The position numbers and the translations under genes are program-made. The notes beneath the pieces are model-generated. The model ran no database searches. It was given only the letters and a program-made list of their open reading frames with translations, and was not told the origin of the DNA. Of a DNA stretch of 64,000 nucleotides, positions 1 through 8,605 are shown piece by piece (within the stretch, counting starts at the first letter, position 1; each line of letters starts with the position of its first letter). The DNA is from Paenarthrobacter nitroguajacolicus. Lineage in GTDB: Bacteria; Actinomycetota; Actinomycetes; Actinomycetales; Micrococcaceae. The stretch covers positions 211,925 through 275,924 of the forward strand of contig NZ_JAQPPK010000001.1 of assembly GCF_029952445.1 (NCBI RefSeq). The letters run 5' to 3'.

Positions 1-431
1 CCGAGCAGTGCAAAGCCGGGAGCACGGCGCTTCTGCGACGACAAGGAGGCGTTGCCGAGGCCTCCCTGGCCACCGGCAGCTGCAATGTACTCGGTACCCT
101 CGCCCACGAGGTCGGCCAGGACTTCGCCGTCCTTTGTCTTGACCACGGTGCCGTCGGGTACGGGAAGAATCAGGGTTTCGCCGTTCTTGCCACCGCGCCA
201 GTCACCCATGCCCGGGCCACCGTTGGTGGCGTGGCGGTGGGGAGCGTGGTGGTAGTCCAGCAGAGTGGTGGTTTGGGCCGACACACGAAGGATGACGTCG
301 CCGCCATTGCCGCCGTTGCCGCCGTCGGGTCCGCCGAGCGGCTTGAACTTCTCCCGCTTTACGGAGACACAGCCGTGGCCGCCGGTTCCGCCGGATACGT
401 GCAGTACTACCCGGTCTACAAAGCTCGCCAC
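1..431 (-). CDS. obgE: GTPase Obg, N-terminal part (runs off the window)
   Basis: Partial gene; the visible 143 codons are the glycine-rich Obg fold that precedes the GTPase domain. The protein begins [15 protein letters not shown] and continues through GGDGGNGG-type glycine runs and [11 protein letters not shown], all hallmarks of Obg/CgtA, a ribosome-associated GTPase in 50S maturation and stress signalling. Start is GTG at 431, preceded by GAGGAG six bases upstream. It lies downstream of rplU-rpmA on the same strand, the usual bacterial order, but a strong terminator (538-569) separates it from rpmA, so it probably also has its own promoter. The G domain is outside the window. Confidence 0.93.
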   Translation of the reverse strand, partial: MASFVDRVVLHVSGGTGGHGCVSVKREKFKPLGGPDGGNGGNGGDVILRVSAQTTTLLDYHHAPHRHATNGGPGMGDWRGGKNGETLILPVPDGTVVKTKDGEVLADLVGEGTEYIAAAGGQGGLGNASLSSQKRRAPGFALL

Positions 432-537
432 GTGGATCTCCTCAGTTGCTGTTTTCCAGCGTTGTTGCTGTTGCCAGCGCTGTTGCAAAACCAGCGCGCC
501 TGGGGCGCCCTAGTCGATTGTAATGCGGTTAAAAGAA

Positions 538-569
538 CGGTGGAGCGGGCCGTTTGGCCCGCTCCACCG
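538..569 (-). terminator. rho-independent terminator after rpmA
   Basis: Perfect 14-bp stem (CGGTGGAGCGGGCC and its complement) with a 4-nt loop. On the minus strand it is followed by TTCTTTT. It lies just past the rpmA stop and before obgE. Confidence 0.85.
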
Positions 570-584
570 GTTCAGAACTTGTTG

Positions 585-848
585 TTACTCTGCAGCTGCA
601 GCAGCAACGATGTTCACTACGCGACGGCCGCGGCGAGTACCAAACTCAACCGCACCGGCCTGCAGGGCGAACAGGGTGTCGTCGCCACCGCGACCGACGC
701 CTGCACCGGGGTGGAAGTGGGTTCCACGCTGGCGGACGATGATCTCGCCGGCGGAAACTACCTGACCGCCGAAGCGCTTGACGCCCAGGTACTGAGCGTT
801 GGAGTCACGACCGTTGCGAGTGGAACTCGCGCCTTTTTTGTGTGCCAT
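585..848 (-). CDS. rpmA: 50S ribosomal protein L27
   Basis: Complete 87-aa protein beginning [16 protein letters not shown], the conserved L27 N-terminus that reaches the peptidyl-transferase centre. It continues with the usual [20 protein letters not shown] and [16 protein letters not shown] blocks. There is no Firmicutes-type cleavable N-terminal extension. It sits 62 bp downstream of rplU and is certainly cotranscribed with it. Length and motifs are normal for the family. Confidence 0.98.
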   Translation of the reverse strand: MAHKKGASSTRNGRDSNAQYLGVKRFGGQVVSAGEIIVRQRGTHFHPGAGVGRGGDDTLFALQAGAVEFGTRRGRRVVNIVAAAAAE

Positions 849-910
849 GTGAAATGCCTGCCTCTAAATTTCTGGGGAAACTGAAAAACCTGAACAGCGG
901 GTAACGAAAG

Positions 911-1231
911 TTACGCGATGCTGGTGATCTTGATCTTGGTCAGTTCCTGACGGTGACCCTGACGCTTCCGGTAGCCGGTCTTGTTCTTGAACTTCTGGAT
1001 GACGATCTTCGGACCACGGAGGTCTTCGAGGATCTCAGCCGTAACCTTGACGTTGGCCAGTTCCGCTGCTGCGGAGGTGACCTTCTCGCCGTCAACCAGG
1101 AGCAAGGCGGGCAGCTCAAGCGTGCTGCCGGCTCCACCGGGGACGCGGTTGAGCGTTACGTAGTCTCCAACGGAAACTTTTTCTTGGCGGCCGCCTGCGC
1201 GGACAATCGCGTACACCACTTGGGTACTCAC
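911..1231 (-). CDS. rplU: 50S ribosomal protein L21
   Basis: Complete 106-aa protein. It starts GTG ([22 protein letters not shown]), contains the L21 signature [18 protein letters not shown] near the C-terminus and has the normal length for L21. It is the first gene of the rplU-rpmA transcript. A 365-nt gene-free region upstream holds a candidate promoter (1398-1427) and a leader hairpin (1314-1332). Confidence 0.98.
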   Translation of the reverse strand: MSTQVVYAIVRAGGRQEKVSVGDYVTLNRVPGGAGSTLELPALLLVDGEKVTSAAAELANVKVTAEILEDLRGPKIVIQKFKNKTGYRKRQGHRQELTKIKITSIA

Positions 1232-1313
1232 TTCTCTCGACGTTTATAACTAAATTTGCGTGCGGAACCTGTCACCGGAATCAGGCTTGGTTCGCGCTGT
1301 GCCTCAACGCCGT

Positions 1314-1332
1314 GGACTTCTGTTCGAAGTCC
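1314..1332 (-). promoter_or_regulatory. hairpin in the rplU leader
   Basis: Perfect 7-bp stem GGACTTC/GAAGTCC with a 5-nt loop, about 80 nt before the rplU start in the predicted 5' UTR. It may serve ribosomal-protein autoregulation, but I do not recognise a known L21 leader class. The rest of 1232-1596 shows no gene. Confidence 0.4.
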
Positions 1333-1397
1333 GCGAGTCATCCCATGAACAATTCCAAGGGGCATAACCCAAGTGTTGGCGTAAGCACCGAAGATCA

Positions 1398-1427
1398 AGA
1401 TTACGCTAGTTTGACCCTCAGCTGCAA
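1398..1427 (-). promoter_or_regulatory. candidate promoter for rplU-rpmA
   Basis: On the minus strand TTGCAG (1422-1427) is followed after 18 nt by TAATCT (1398-1403), a reasonable sigma-A promoter. It would give a leader of about 160 nt before rplU. Confidence 0.5.
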
Positions 1428-1596
1428 ATGAGGCCGGGTCCGGAGGCTACCACGTGACTTGCATCACGAGTCGTAACGGACTCTCCCGGCACCGTGCCCA
1501 TACAGCCTACAGGGTTTGCCGGCAAATAACGTGATCCGGGCCGCGACGCGCGGAACCGGCCATATTTTGCCGCCGTCCGGGCAGTTCCTGTAACGC

Positions 1597-3126
1597 CTAG
1601 GCGTAAAGCCTGGGAGCGTCGAAGAATGCCGTTTCATAACGGCAGGACTGGCTGAATGCCTGAAGCATCTCCACGCGTTCACGCCCCGAAGCTGCGATCG
1701 CCGCGGCATCTGTGAACTTGATCGCAGCCCGGGTGGCAGAGGCAAACTCTTCGTCGGCATACGTCCGCAGCCACTCCGCGTAAGGGTGGTCAGTGGAGGC
1801 GCCGGCATCGACGAAAGCTGCGTGGAGCTTTTGTCCCACTTCCGCGTACAACCAATAGCAAGGCAGGATCGCCGCAAGGACAACTGCATAGCTTCCGGAC
1901 GCGGAGGTGGCCAGCAGATGGTCCACGTAGGCCTTGGTCACCGGCCCGGTCCCTCCCGATGCCTCACGGGTGCTCAGCCAGTTCCTGTGCAATTCCGACT
2001 CCACTTCAAGGCACTGCCGTGAACCCATGGCCCAGAACAGCTGTTCCTCTTCCGTCGGGGCCAGTGCACCTGCCCGGGCCAGCACCCTGGAGTAGCCGTT
2101 CAGGTAGATGGCATCCTGCGCGAGGTAGTAACTGAACGCAGACTCGGGCAGCTGCCCCGACTGCAACTCCTGGATGAAGTCGAGCTCGTGGATCTTCTCG
2201 AGTTCCGGGACGGCTTCCTTCCACATGGTGGCTGCGAAACCGCCAGGCCGGAGGCTGCGCTGGTGGTGGAAATGGTCTACGGGGCCGTTGCCGCTGCCAA
2301 CCTCCAACTTGCTTGAATCCACCAGGGCCTGGAGCAACCACGGCTTCACCTCGCGCAGCGAGGCCTCCCAGTCACCCGTGCGCGCCTGAACGGTTGCCAA
2401 CGCCGACGAAAGCGAGCACCCGGTGCCATGGCTGTTCTTCGTCGCTATCCTGGGGCCCGCGACCTCCACGACGTCCTGCCGCAACAGCCCGCTGGTGTTG
2501 ACCAGCGCATCAGGACACTCCGAGCCAGCCAGGTGGCCGCCCTTCACCAGCACAGTGTTCCCGTACTCGGCCGCAAGGCGCTTGCCCTGGTCCAACGCCG
2601 ACGCCCAATCGGCTGCCTCGGGCTCGCCCAGCAACATGGCAAGTTCGGGCAGGTTCGGCGTGATCAGGTCTGCAAGGGGCAGCAGGGACCGCAGCGCCTC
2701 CCCTGCGGACTCCGTCAGCAGCCGGTCACCACTGGTGGCTACCATCACCGGGTCCAGGACCACGACGGCGGGACGCACCTCTTCGAGCCACTCGCGGACC
2801 ACAAGGATGACCCCGGCGTCGCCAAGCATGCCGATCTTGACAGCATCAATGGCGATATCGCTGCTGATCGCGTTCAACTGCTGGCGCAGGAACTCCACCG
2901 GCGGCACATGCACAGCGCTGACGCCGAGGGTGTTCTGGGCTGTCAAAGCCGTAATGGCAGCCATGCCATATCCGCCGTGGGCGGAGATGCTCTTCAGATC
3001 AGCCTGTATTCCGGCTCCTCCTGAGGGGTCCGATCCCGCAATGCTCAGAACGCGCGGGGCATCCCTCCCCGCGGCCAACGGATACACAGAGGAGGAAGAC
3101 AAAGATGGGTATGACAACGCGGGCAT
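1597..3126 (-). CDS. thiD: bifunctional HMP/HMP-P kinase (ThiD) fused to TenA-like aminopyrimidine hydrolase
   Basis: A 509-aa fusion. Residues about 20-280 are a ThiD-type PfkB/ribokinase-fold kinase, with SIAGSDPSGGAGIQADLKSI at the N-terminus and the SHGTGCSLSSA anion-hole motif. It phosphorylates hydroxymethylpyrimidine and its phosphate for thiamine synthesis. Residues about 295-509 are a TenA domain: HELDFIQELQSG, YLAQDAIYLNGY, and the nucleophile-type cysteine in AAILPCYWLYAEVG. TenA hydrolyses degraded aminopyrimidine, so the fusion links salvage with phosphorylation. A TPP riboswitch precedes it directly, supporting the pathway assignment. Confidence 0.95.
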   Translation of the reverse strand: MPALSYPSLSSSSVYPLAAGRDAPRVLSIAGSDPSGGAGIQADLKSISAHGGYGMAAITALTAQNTLGVSAVHVPPVEFLRQQLNAISSDIAIDAVKIGMLGDAGVILVVREWLEEVRPAVVVLDPVMVATSGDRLLTESAGEALRSLLPLADLITPNLPELAMLLGEPEAADWASALDQGKRLAAEYGNTVLVKGGHLAGSECPDALVNTSGLLRQDVVEVAGPRIATKNSHGTGCSLSSALATVQARTGDWEASLREVKPWLLQALVDSSKLEVGSGNGPVDHFHHQRSLRPGGFAATMWKEAVPELEKIHELDFIQELQSGQLPESAFSYYLAQDAIYLNGYSRVLARAGALAPTEEEQLFWAMGSRQCLEVESELHRNWLSTREASGGTGPVTKAYVDHLLATSASGSYAVVLAAILPCYWLYAEVGQKLHAAFVDAGASTDHPYAEWLRTYADEEFASATRAAIKFTDAAAIAASGRERVEMLQAFSQSCRYETAFFDAPRLYA

Positions 3127-3129
3127 GAG

Positions 3130-3212
3130 GACATCCCTTCGCCGGTGCTAACCGGACAGGTTCAACGGGTTTGGATCTCAGCCCGGCCCGACGCCTGGCA
3201 CCCCGTGTCAGT
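3130..3212 (-). promoter_or_regulatory. TPP (THI-box) riboswitch
   Basis: Read on the minus strand it has GGGGTGCC, then GGCTGAGA (P3 side), ACCCGTTGAACCTG, then CCGGTTAGCACCGGCGAAGGGA: the canonical TPP aptamer blocks in order. The AAGGGA at its 3' edge lies 8-9 nt before the thiD ATG, so ligand binding probably masks the Shine-Dalgarno (translational control). Confidence 0.95.
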
Positions 3213-3240
3213 CCCCCAGCCTAACGCACCCGGGCACGGC

Positions 3241-3285
3241 AAAGGCCCTGCAATTCCCGCTTGCAGCGGATATTGCAGGGCCCTT
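3241..3285 (-). terminator. terminator downstream of rne
   Basis: Long near-perfect hairpin: outer arms AAGGCCCTGCAAT / ATTGCAGGGCC, inner CCGCT-TGC-AGCGG. It is followed on the minus strand by TTTGCC. It separates rne from the riboswitch of thiD. Confidence 0.7.
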
Positions 3286-3302
3286 GAAACCGCTATGGAC
3301 GG

Positions 3303-6300
3303 TTAGAGCTCGGAAGCCGGCACTCCGACGCCCAGGATGATGGGTTCATCCGCGGCCGGTTTCTTTGCCGGTTCCGCAGGCGCCTTGGACTCGTGCGCCG
3401 ATCCCCGTGGGGTGGCGGCCTCTTCATGATGCTCAACGCTGGTCTCGTTGGCCGCGCCCTGGGCCCTGCTGGCACTGCGGTTCCGGCGCCCACGGCGACT
3501 CCGCGAAGCCGACGGGGCTTCCCCTGCAGCCGACGCCTGGGCTGCCTTCGGTGCCTCAACAGCTTCCTCCTCCACAGGGGCCGGAGCGGCGCCAAGGTGG
3601 GAGAAAGCTTCGGCCAAACGATCCAGGCTCATGGCCGGCTCCGCTGCCTGTGGTTCATCGTGGTGTTCAACGAACGGCAAGGCAACCTCTTCGCCGCCAA
3701 AGCGCAGCACCGGGGTGGAACGTGCTTCACGCACTGCGGCGTCATGGGCAGTTTCCTGTTCCACAGGGGCATTCGTTGCTGCAGCGGGAACTGCTCCGGC
3801 CGCGTGCTGTCCGGCTGCCCGGGCTTGCTCTTCGGCCTTGTGGATCTCGTCGTCGTGCAGGTGGGCAGCATGTGCCGCGGCGGCAATCGTTGCCAGGGCC
3901 GCCCTTGTTGCTTCAGCTTTAGCCTGGCGTGCGGGATCCTGGGTTTCCGGGTGCGAGGCCGGGGCCGCCGGAGCGGACGGGGCCGAATGGACCTGGGCGG
4001 GTGCTTCCACCGCTCCCTGGGTTCCGCCCTTGCCGCGGCGCCGCTTGCGCTCCGTGCGGGCTGTGGGTTGCTGTGCCTCGGTGTGCGGGCGGTGCTGCTC
4101 TGCTGCCACGACGTTGGCACGGCGGTGCTCAACGGGCTCGTCATGGGTCACGACGCCGCGGCCCGCACAGTGCTCGCACTGCTCGCCGAAGACCTCGAGG
4201 AGGCCGGTGCCCATGCGCTTGCGGGTCATCTGGACAAGGCCCAGCGACGTCACTTCAGCTACCTGGTGCTTGGTCCGGTCGCGGCCCAAGCACTCCACCA
4301 TGCGGCGGAGAACGAGGTCGCGGTTGGATTCCAGGACCATGTCGATGAAGTCGATGACGATGATGCCGCCGATGTCACGCAGGCGCAGTTGCCGGACTAC
4401 TTCCTCGGCAGCTTCAAGGTTGTTCTTGGTGACGGTCTCTTCCAGGTTTCCACCGCTGCCGGTGAACTTCCCGGTGTTGACGTCCACCACGGTCATGGCT
4501 TCGGTGCGGTCGATGACCAGCGAACCACCGGACGGCAGGAAGACCTTGCGCTCCAAGGCCTTGTGGATCTGCTCATCGATGCGCCAGGCGGCGAAGATGT
4601 CCTGGTCCTTGGTCCACTTCTCAAGGCGGCCCACCAGGTCCGGGGCAACATAGGTTACGTAGGCCTCGATGGTGTCCCAGGCGTCGTCACCGGAGACAAT
4701 CAGCTTGGAGAAGTCCTCGTTGAAGACGTCGCGGACCACCTTGATGGTGAGGTCCGGTTCGCCGTAGAGCAGCTCAGGTGCCAGCACCTTGGTGGAGGAA
4801 GCCTGACCTTCGATGCCCTCCCACTGCGCGCGAAGACGGTTGATGTCGTGGGTCAGCTCTTCTTCCGAAGCACCTTCGGCGGCGGTGCGGACAATGACCC
4901 CGGCGTTTTCCGGCAGGCGGTCCTTCAGGATCCGCTTGAGGCGGTTGCGTTCCACATCGGGCAGCTTGCGTGAGATGCCGGTCATGGACCCGCCCGGCAC
5001 GTACACAAGGTAGCGGCCCGGAAGGGAAATCTGGCTTGTGAGGCGGGCACCCTTGTGGCCCACGGGGTCCTTGGTGACCTGGACCAGGACGGAATCGCCT
5101 GACTTCAGTGCGTTCTCGATCCGGCGCGGCTGGCCTTCAAGGTTGACCGCGTCCCAGTTCACTTCACCGGCGTAGAGCACAGCGTTACGGCCGCGTCCGA
5201 TATCGACGAAGGCAGCTTCCATGGACGGCAGGACGTTCTGGACCTTGCCCAGGTAAACGTTGCCGATCAGGGAGTCCTGCTGGGTCTTGGACACAAAGTG
5301 CTCGGCCAGCACGCCGTCCTCAAGGACACCGATCTGGATTCTGTCGTCGCGCTGGCGGACGATCATTTGCCGGTCCACTGACTCGCGGCGCGCCAGGAAC
5401 TCAGCTTCCGTGATCACCTGGCGGCGACGACCGGTCTCGCGGGACTCGCGACGACGCTGCTTCTTGGCCTCGAGCCTGGTGGAACCCTTGACGCTGGCAA
5501 CACGGTTGGAAGGCGCCGTTTCCGTGATGGGCCGGGGAGCCCGCACACGTGTCACCGTGTTGGGCGGGTCGTCGTCGGTGCCACCGGTCAGTTCAAGATC
5601 CTGGTCCCCACGGCGGCGGCGGCGACGACGACGCGAAGTAACGCCTTCGTCAAGCGTTTCAGCCGCGGGAGATTCTTCGTCTCCGGACTCGTTGCTGTCT
5701 TCGGTGTCGTTCTCGTCGCGCTCGGTTCCGCGGCGGCCGCGGCGTCCACGGCTCCGACGGCGGCGACGACTGCCGCCCTCGTCCAACTCGCCTTCGGCAC
5801 CTGATTCGGCGTCTTCTTCGGGCTCGTCGTCCTTCTCTTCGACAGCCGCAACGCGCGGAACCGTGGTGAGGTCCGGAGCCTGGAAGATCATGGACGTGAT
5901 GGAAACGGGTTCCATGAACAGCGACGTGGCGGCGGACGGAGCTTCCTCGGCGGGAACCTCTTCCTGAGGAGCAGCCTCTTCCGCGGGAACAGTCTCCTTC
6001 GCAGGAACAGTCTCTTCCGCGGGAACAGTCTCTTTCGCAGTAGCAGGTGCGTCGGGCTGGGAGCCGGCCTCCGGCGTCGTGGTTTCTGCCGCAGCTTCCG
6101 CAGCGACAGGCGCTTCTTCAGCCTCGACCTTGGGCTTGGCCGTACGACGACGGCGGACCGGCTTTTCGGGGGCCGCCTCGGCGATGGCGTCGGGCTGGGT
6201 TTCAGCAGCGGCTTCCGGGCTTACCGGGGTTTCCTCGCCAAGGCCGGGCAGGGGCTCGGCGGGTTCCACCTTCTTGCGGGCCCGGGTACGGCGTACCGGC

Positions 6301-6476
6301 TTCTCAGCGACTTCCGGAGTTTCTTCCACGGCGGGAGCTTCAGCGGCAGGCGTCTCTACGTCCGCAGCTGCCTTTGGCGCGGCCTTGCGCCGGGTCCGGG
6401 TGGTTTTCTTTGGCGCTTCCGCAGTTTCCGCGGGAGCTGCCTGATCATTAACGGCTACAACCTGGTCATTATCCAT
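3303..6476 (-). CDS. rne: ribonuclease E/G family endoribonuclease
   Basis: Large RNase E/G of 1057 aa from the chosen ATG (6476; AGGAG 11 nt upstream). The first roughly 370 residues and the last roughly 260 are low-complexity Ala/Glu/Pro- and Arg-rich tails with SRRRRRSRGRRGRRG-type basic patches. The core holds an S1 domain (DSLIGNVYLGKVQNVLPSMEAAFVDIG) and the DNase-I-like catalytic part. That part contains VVDVNTGKF and IGGIIVIDFIDM, whose aspartates bind the catalytic magnesium, and the Zn-link CEHCAGRG. It initiates mRNA decay and rRNA/tRNA processing. The disordered arms likely recruit degradosome partners, as in mycobacteria. Upstream in-frame starts extend it up to 40 aa, with no better RBS. 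Confidence 0.93.
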   Translation of the reverse strand: MDNDQVVAVNDQAAPAETAEAPKKTTRTRRKAAPKAAADVETPAAEAPAVEETPEVAEKPVRRTRARKKVEPAEPLPGLGEETPVSPEAAAETQPDAIAEAAPEKPVRRRRTAKPKVEAEEAPVAAEAAAETTTPEAGSQPDAPATAKETVPAEETVPAKETVPAEEAAPQEEVPAEEAPSAATSLFMEPVSITSMIFQAPDLTTVPRVAAVEEKDDEPEEDAESGAEGELDEGGSRRRRRSRGRRGRRGTERDENDTEDSNESGDEESPAAETLDEGVTSRRRRRRRRGDQDLELTGGTDDDPPNTVTRVRAPRPITETAPSNRVASVKGSTRLEAKKQRRRESRETGRRRQVITEAEFLARRESVDRQMIVRQRDDRIQIGVLEDGVLAEHFVSKTQQDSLIGNVYLGKVQNVLPSMEAAFVDIGRGRNAVLYAGEVNWDAVNLEGQPRRIENALKSGDSVLVQVTKDPVGHKGARLTSQISLPGRYLVYVPGGSMTGISRKLPDVERNRLKRILKDRLPENAGVIVRTAAEGASEEELTHDINRLRAQWEGIEGQASSTKVLAPELLYGEPDLTIKVVRDVFNEDFSKLIVSGDDAWDTIEAYVTYVAPDLVGRLEKWTKDQDIFAAWRIDEQIHKALERKVFLPSGGSLVIDRTEAMTVVDVNTGKFTGSGGNLEETVTKNNLEAAEEVVRQLRLRDIGGIIVIDFIDMVLESNRDLVLRRMVECLGRDRTKHQVAEVTSLGLVQMTRKRMGTGLLEVFGEQCEHCAGRGVVTHDEPVEHRRANVVAAEQHRPHTEAQQPTARTERKRRRGKGGTQGAVEAPAQVHSAPSAPAAPASHPETQDPARQAKAEATRAALATIAAAAHAAHLHDDEIHKAEEQARAAGQHAAGAVPAAATNAPVEQETAHDAAVREARSTPVLRFGGEEVALPFVEHHDEPQAAEPAMSLDRLAEAFSHLGAAPAPVEEEAVEAPKAAQASAAGEAPSASRSRRGRRNRSASRAQGAANETSVEHHEEAATPRGSAHESKAPAEPAKKPAADEPIILGVGVPASEL
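5985..6038 (-). repeat. three tandem 18-nt repeats within rne
   Basis: Three consecutive 18-bp units of consensus RGGAACAGTCTCYTYCGC at 5985, 6003 and 6021. They encode the repeated hexapeptide ETVPA(E/K) in the N-terminal disordered arm. Slippage here would alter arm length without a frameshift. Confidence 0.85.
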
Positions 6477-6946
6477 ATATGGCAACACTCCTGCCCCAGC
6501 GACGCCGCCACATCCGGCGCCCAGTGGGGCAAATATTGTCAAAACCCGCAGGCGTTGACAGAAGTCGGTAGTATGCCTTCCGGTTCGCACCATCATTGGG
6601 GTGCGGCAGCCCTGGAAGGCCGGCGGCTTGGTTCTGAAACCCGTTGTTCTGCTGCCACAACCAGGTGCCGTCCATTGTTATGGCGGGCCTACCGAGGATC
6701 GACGTGATCCGGGCATGCCCAGCTCATACTGGCGGTCTTGGGAACAAGTCACCGGACCGGAATCCGAATGTGGGTCGGCTTCCAGCCATGTTCATTCTCT
6801 CACACCTGCACGACTTCGCCTGTTAGGACGCTGTGTCGTCCGGTTCAGGGTCAAGCTGGGGGCAGCGCCCAGCCTCCGGCGTTAGAATCCTCCCAAGAGC
6901 CCCTCCCGGCCCGCCGGGCACAATGTCGAAAAGGATCAGATCCGCG
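6477..6946. other. intergenic region between rne and the VKOR gene
   Basis: 470 nt without a convincing gene. It contains the divergent promoters and the probable rne 5' UTR. TTGACA occurs at 6537-6542 (minus) without a good -10. TAGAAT at 6883-6888 (+) may be the -10 for the VKOR gene. Short ORFs here lack coding character. Confidence 0.5.
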
Positions 6947-7615
6947 ATGCCGAGCACCGCCAGGGAAAACCTGGCCAACAAATCCTCCACAGCGGAGGAA
7001 TCGACCACGCACCAGGAAACGTTGCCGAGGACTGTCCGCGACAAGCCGTTCGCCTGGCTGCTGCTGATTACCGGGGTCATCGGCTGGCTGGCCTCCGGAG
7101 CCCTGGTCCTGGAGAAGCTCCAGGTACTCCAGGACCCCAACCACGTCACTGCCTGCGACGTGAACCCTTGGGTTTCCTGCGGAACCGTGATGAAGACATG
7201 GCAAAGCTCCCTTTTCGGGTTCCCCAACATGTTCATCGGCATTGTCGCCTTCGCCATCATCATCACCACTGCGATGGGATTACTCTCCGGGGCGAAGTTC
7301 TCGCGTGGCTATTGGCTGGGCCTGCAGGCCGGCGTGACCCTGGGCTTCGCGTTCGTTGTCTGGCTATGGTCGCAAGCCCTCTACGTCATCAACGTGCTGT
7401 GCCCGTTCTGCATGGTGGTGTGGGCGGTCATGATCCCCCTCTTTGTGTGGGTGACCATCCGGAACATCTCCACCGGGGTCATCAAGGCGCCACCTGGATT
7501 GACCAAGCTCCTGGGTGAATCCGGCTGGATCATCGTGGCGCTGCTCTATGTCGCGGTGATCGCAACCATCTTCTTCGCCTTCCTCCACGTCTTCGCAGGC
7601 ACTTCGGGCTACTAA
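6947..7615 (+). CDS. vitamin K epoxide reductase family membrane protein
   Basis: 222-aa integral membrane protein with four to five hydrophobic segments. It has the VKOR cysteine pattern: an outer pair in CDVNPWVSC and a membrane CXXC in VLCPFCMVVWAV. Actinobacterial VKORs reoxidise a DsbA-like partner in oxidative folding of exported proteins, taking electrons to menaquinone. I chose the ATG at 6947 (AAAAGGA upstream). Upstream in-frame ATGs at 6923 and GTG 6833 would add residues unlike the family. It is convergent with ndk across a bidirectional terminator. Confidence 0.9.
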   Translation: MPSTARENLANKSSTAEESTTHQETLPRTVRDKPFAWLLLITGVIGWLASGALVLEKLQVLQDPNHVTACDVNPWVSCGTVMKTWQSSLFGFPNMFIGIVAFAIIITTAMGLLSGAKFSRGYWLGLQAGVTLGFAFVVWLWSQALYVINVLCPFCMVVWAVMIPLFVWVTIRNISTGVIKAPPGLTKLLGESGWIIVALLYVAVIATIFFAFLHVFAGTSGY

Positions 7616-7632
7616 AGCCACGCCGCCAAAGG

Positions 7633-7666
7633 AAAGGTCCCGTGTTCAAACGAACACGGGACCTTT
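7633..7666. terminator. bidirectional terminator between VKOR gene and ndk
   Basis: Perfect 15-bp inverted repeat AAAGGTCCCGTGTTC with a 4-nt loop. A and T runs on the arms let it work on both strands between two convergent genes. Confidence 0.9.
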
Positions 7667-7684
7667 CGGCTGTCTATGCCTGGA

Positions 7685-8101
7685 TCAGTTAAACCAGATC
7701 TTGATCTCGCGCTCGGCCGAATCAACGGAGTCTGAGCCGTGGACCAGGTTCTGCTGGACTGCCAGGCCCCAGTCGCGGCCGAAGTCACCGCGGATGGTAC
7801 CCGGGGCGGCCGTCGTCGGATCGGTGGTCCCGGCCAGGGAACGGAAGCCCTCGATGACGCGGTGGCCCTCAAAGACGGCAGCGATGACCGGACCGCTCAG
7901 CATGAACTCAACCAGCGGTTCGTAGAAAGGCTTGCCCACGTGTTCCTCGTAGTGCTGTTCCAGCAGCTCACGGGTGGCGTTGACCTTCTTCAGTTCAGCC
8001 AGGGTGTACCCCTTGGCTTCGATGCGGGCCAGGATGCTGCCGCCCAGGTTGCGGGCGACGCCGTCGGGCTTGACCAGGACGAGGGTCCGTTCAATGCTCA
8101 C
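7685..8101 (-). CDS. ndk: nucleoside diphosphate kinase
   Basis: 138-aa NDK with the catalytic histidine in NLVHGSDS (His121), the KPDGVARNLGG N-terminal motif and RVIEGFRSLAGTTDP. It transfers phosphate between NTPs and NDPs. GTG start with TTGGAG six bases upstream. It lies downstream of the DUF4233 gene and folC, as in M. tuberculosis Rv2445c-Rv2447c. Confidence 0.98.
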   Translation of the reverse strand: MSIERTLVLVKPDGVARNLGGSILARIEAKGYTLAELKKVNATRELLEQHYEEHVGKPFYEPLVEFMLSGPVIAAVFEGHRVIEGFRSLAGTTDPTTAAPGTIRGDFGRDWGLAVQQNLVHGSDSVDSAEREIKIWFN

Positions 8102-8143
8102 AGTTGCTCCAATGTGATGTGTTCGGTGGTTTTCCCAGCCAGT

Positions 8144-8605
8144 TTACGGGGTTTGCGGGCCGGCTTCGTCACTGTGGGCTGCGTCCCATTCCGCCTGCTC
8201 GCGGTCGCGTTGGGCCACTTCCCGGTCAATCCTCATGCCGGCCCGGAGACCGTACCACCAGCAGATGGCAAACAGGATGCCGACGATGAACATCATGGGC
8301 TCGGCCAAGCCAGTCAGAATAAGCACCAGTTGCAGCCCCCACCCCAAGGCGATGCCCCAAGGTTTGGACAACACTGCACATGCCAGGACCAGCACCACGC
8401 TCAAGGCAATACCGACGCCAAGGATGATCCCGGGGTCCACCTCACCGCGCTTCAAGCCAAATACTGCAAGCGTGCCGAAGAACGCCACAAAGGCTTCGAG
8501 CAGCAGCACCGTGGAAGCGAACATCACTTTGGTGGACCGGCGCTTCTTGGGCATACCGGGGCGCCATTCGCGCTGCGCTTTGGTCATTTTAGCCATGCTA
8601 GGCAC
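8144..8605 (-). CDS. DUF4233 membrane protein
   Basis: 153-aa small membrane protein with three to four hydrophobic helices between a basic N-terminus and a charged C-terminal tail (REVAQRDREQAEWDAAHSDEAG). The position between folC and ndk matches the actinobacterial DUF4233 family (Rv2446c); function unknown. The GTG at 8605 overlaps the folC stop. An alternative ATG at 8596 (three codons shorter) has GGCGAG about 8 nt upstream and may be the real start. Translation is coupled to folC either way. Confidence 0.8.
   Translation of the reverse strand: MPSMAKMTKAQREWRPGMPKKRRSTKVMFASTVLLLEAFVAFFGTLAVFGLKRGEVDPGIILGVGIALSVVLVLACAVLSKPWGIALGWGLQLVLILTGLAEPMMFIVGILFAICWWYGLRAGMRIDREVAQRDREQAEWDAAHSDEAGPQTP

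Noticed and set aside
3393..4973. Overlapping 401-526-aa frames on the + strand over rne
   Set aside because: Composition-driven shadows of the Ala/Glu/Arg-rich rne arms and core, with no motif or SD.
6469..6675. 68-aa ORF in the rne leader
   Set aside because: No SD, overlaps the rne start in another frame, low-complexity Arg/Gly composition; not supported.
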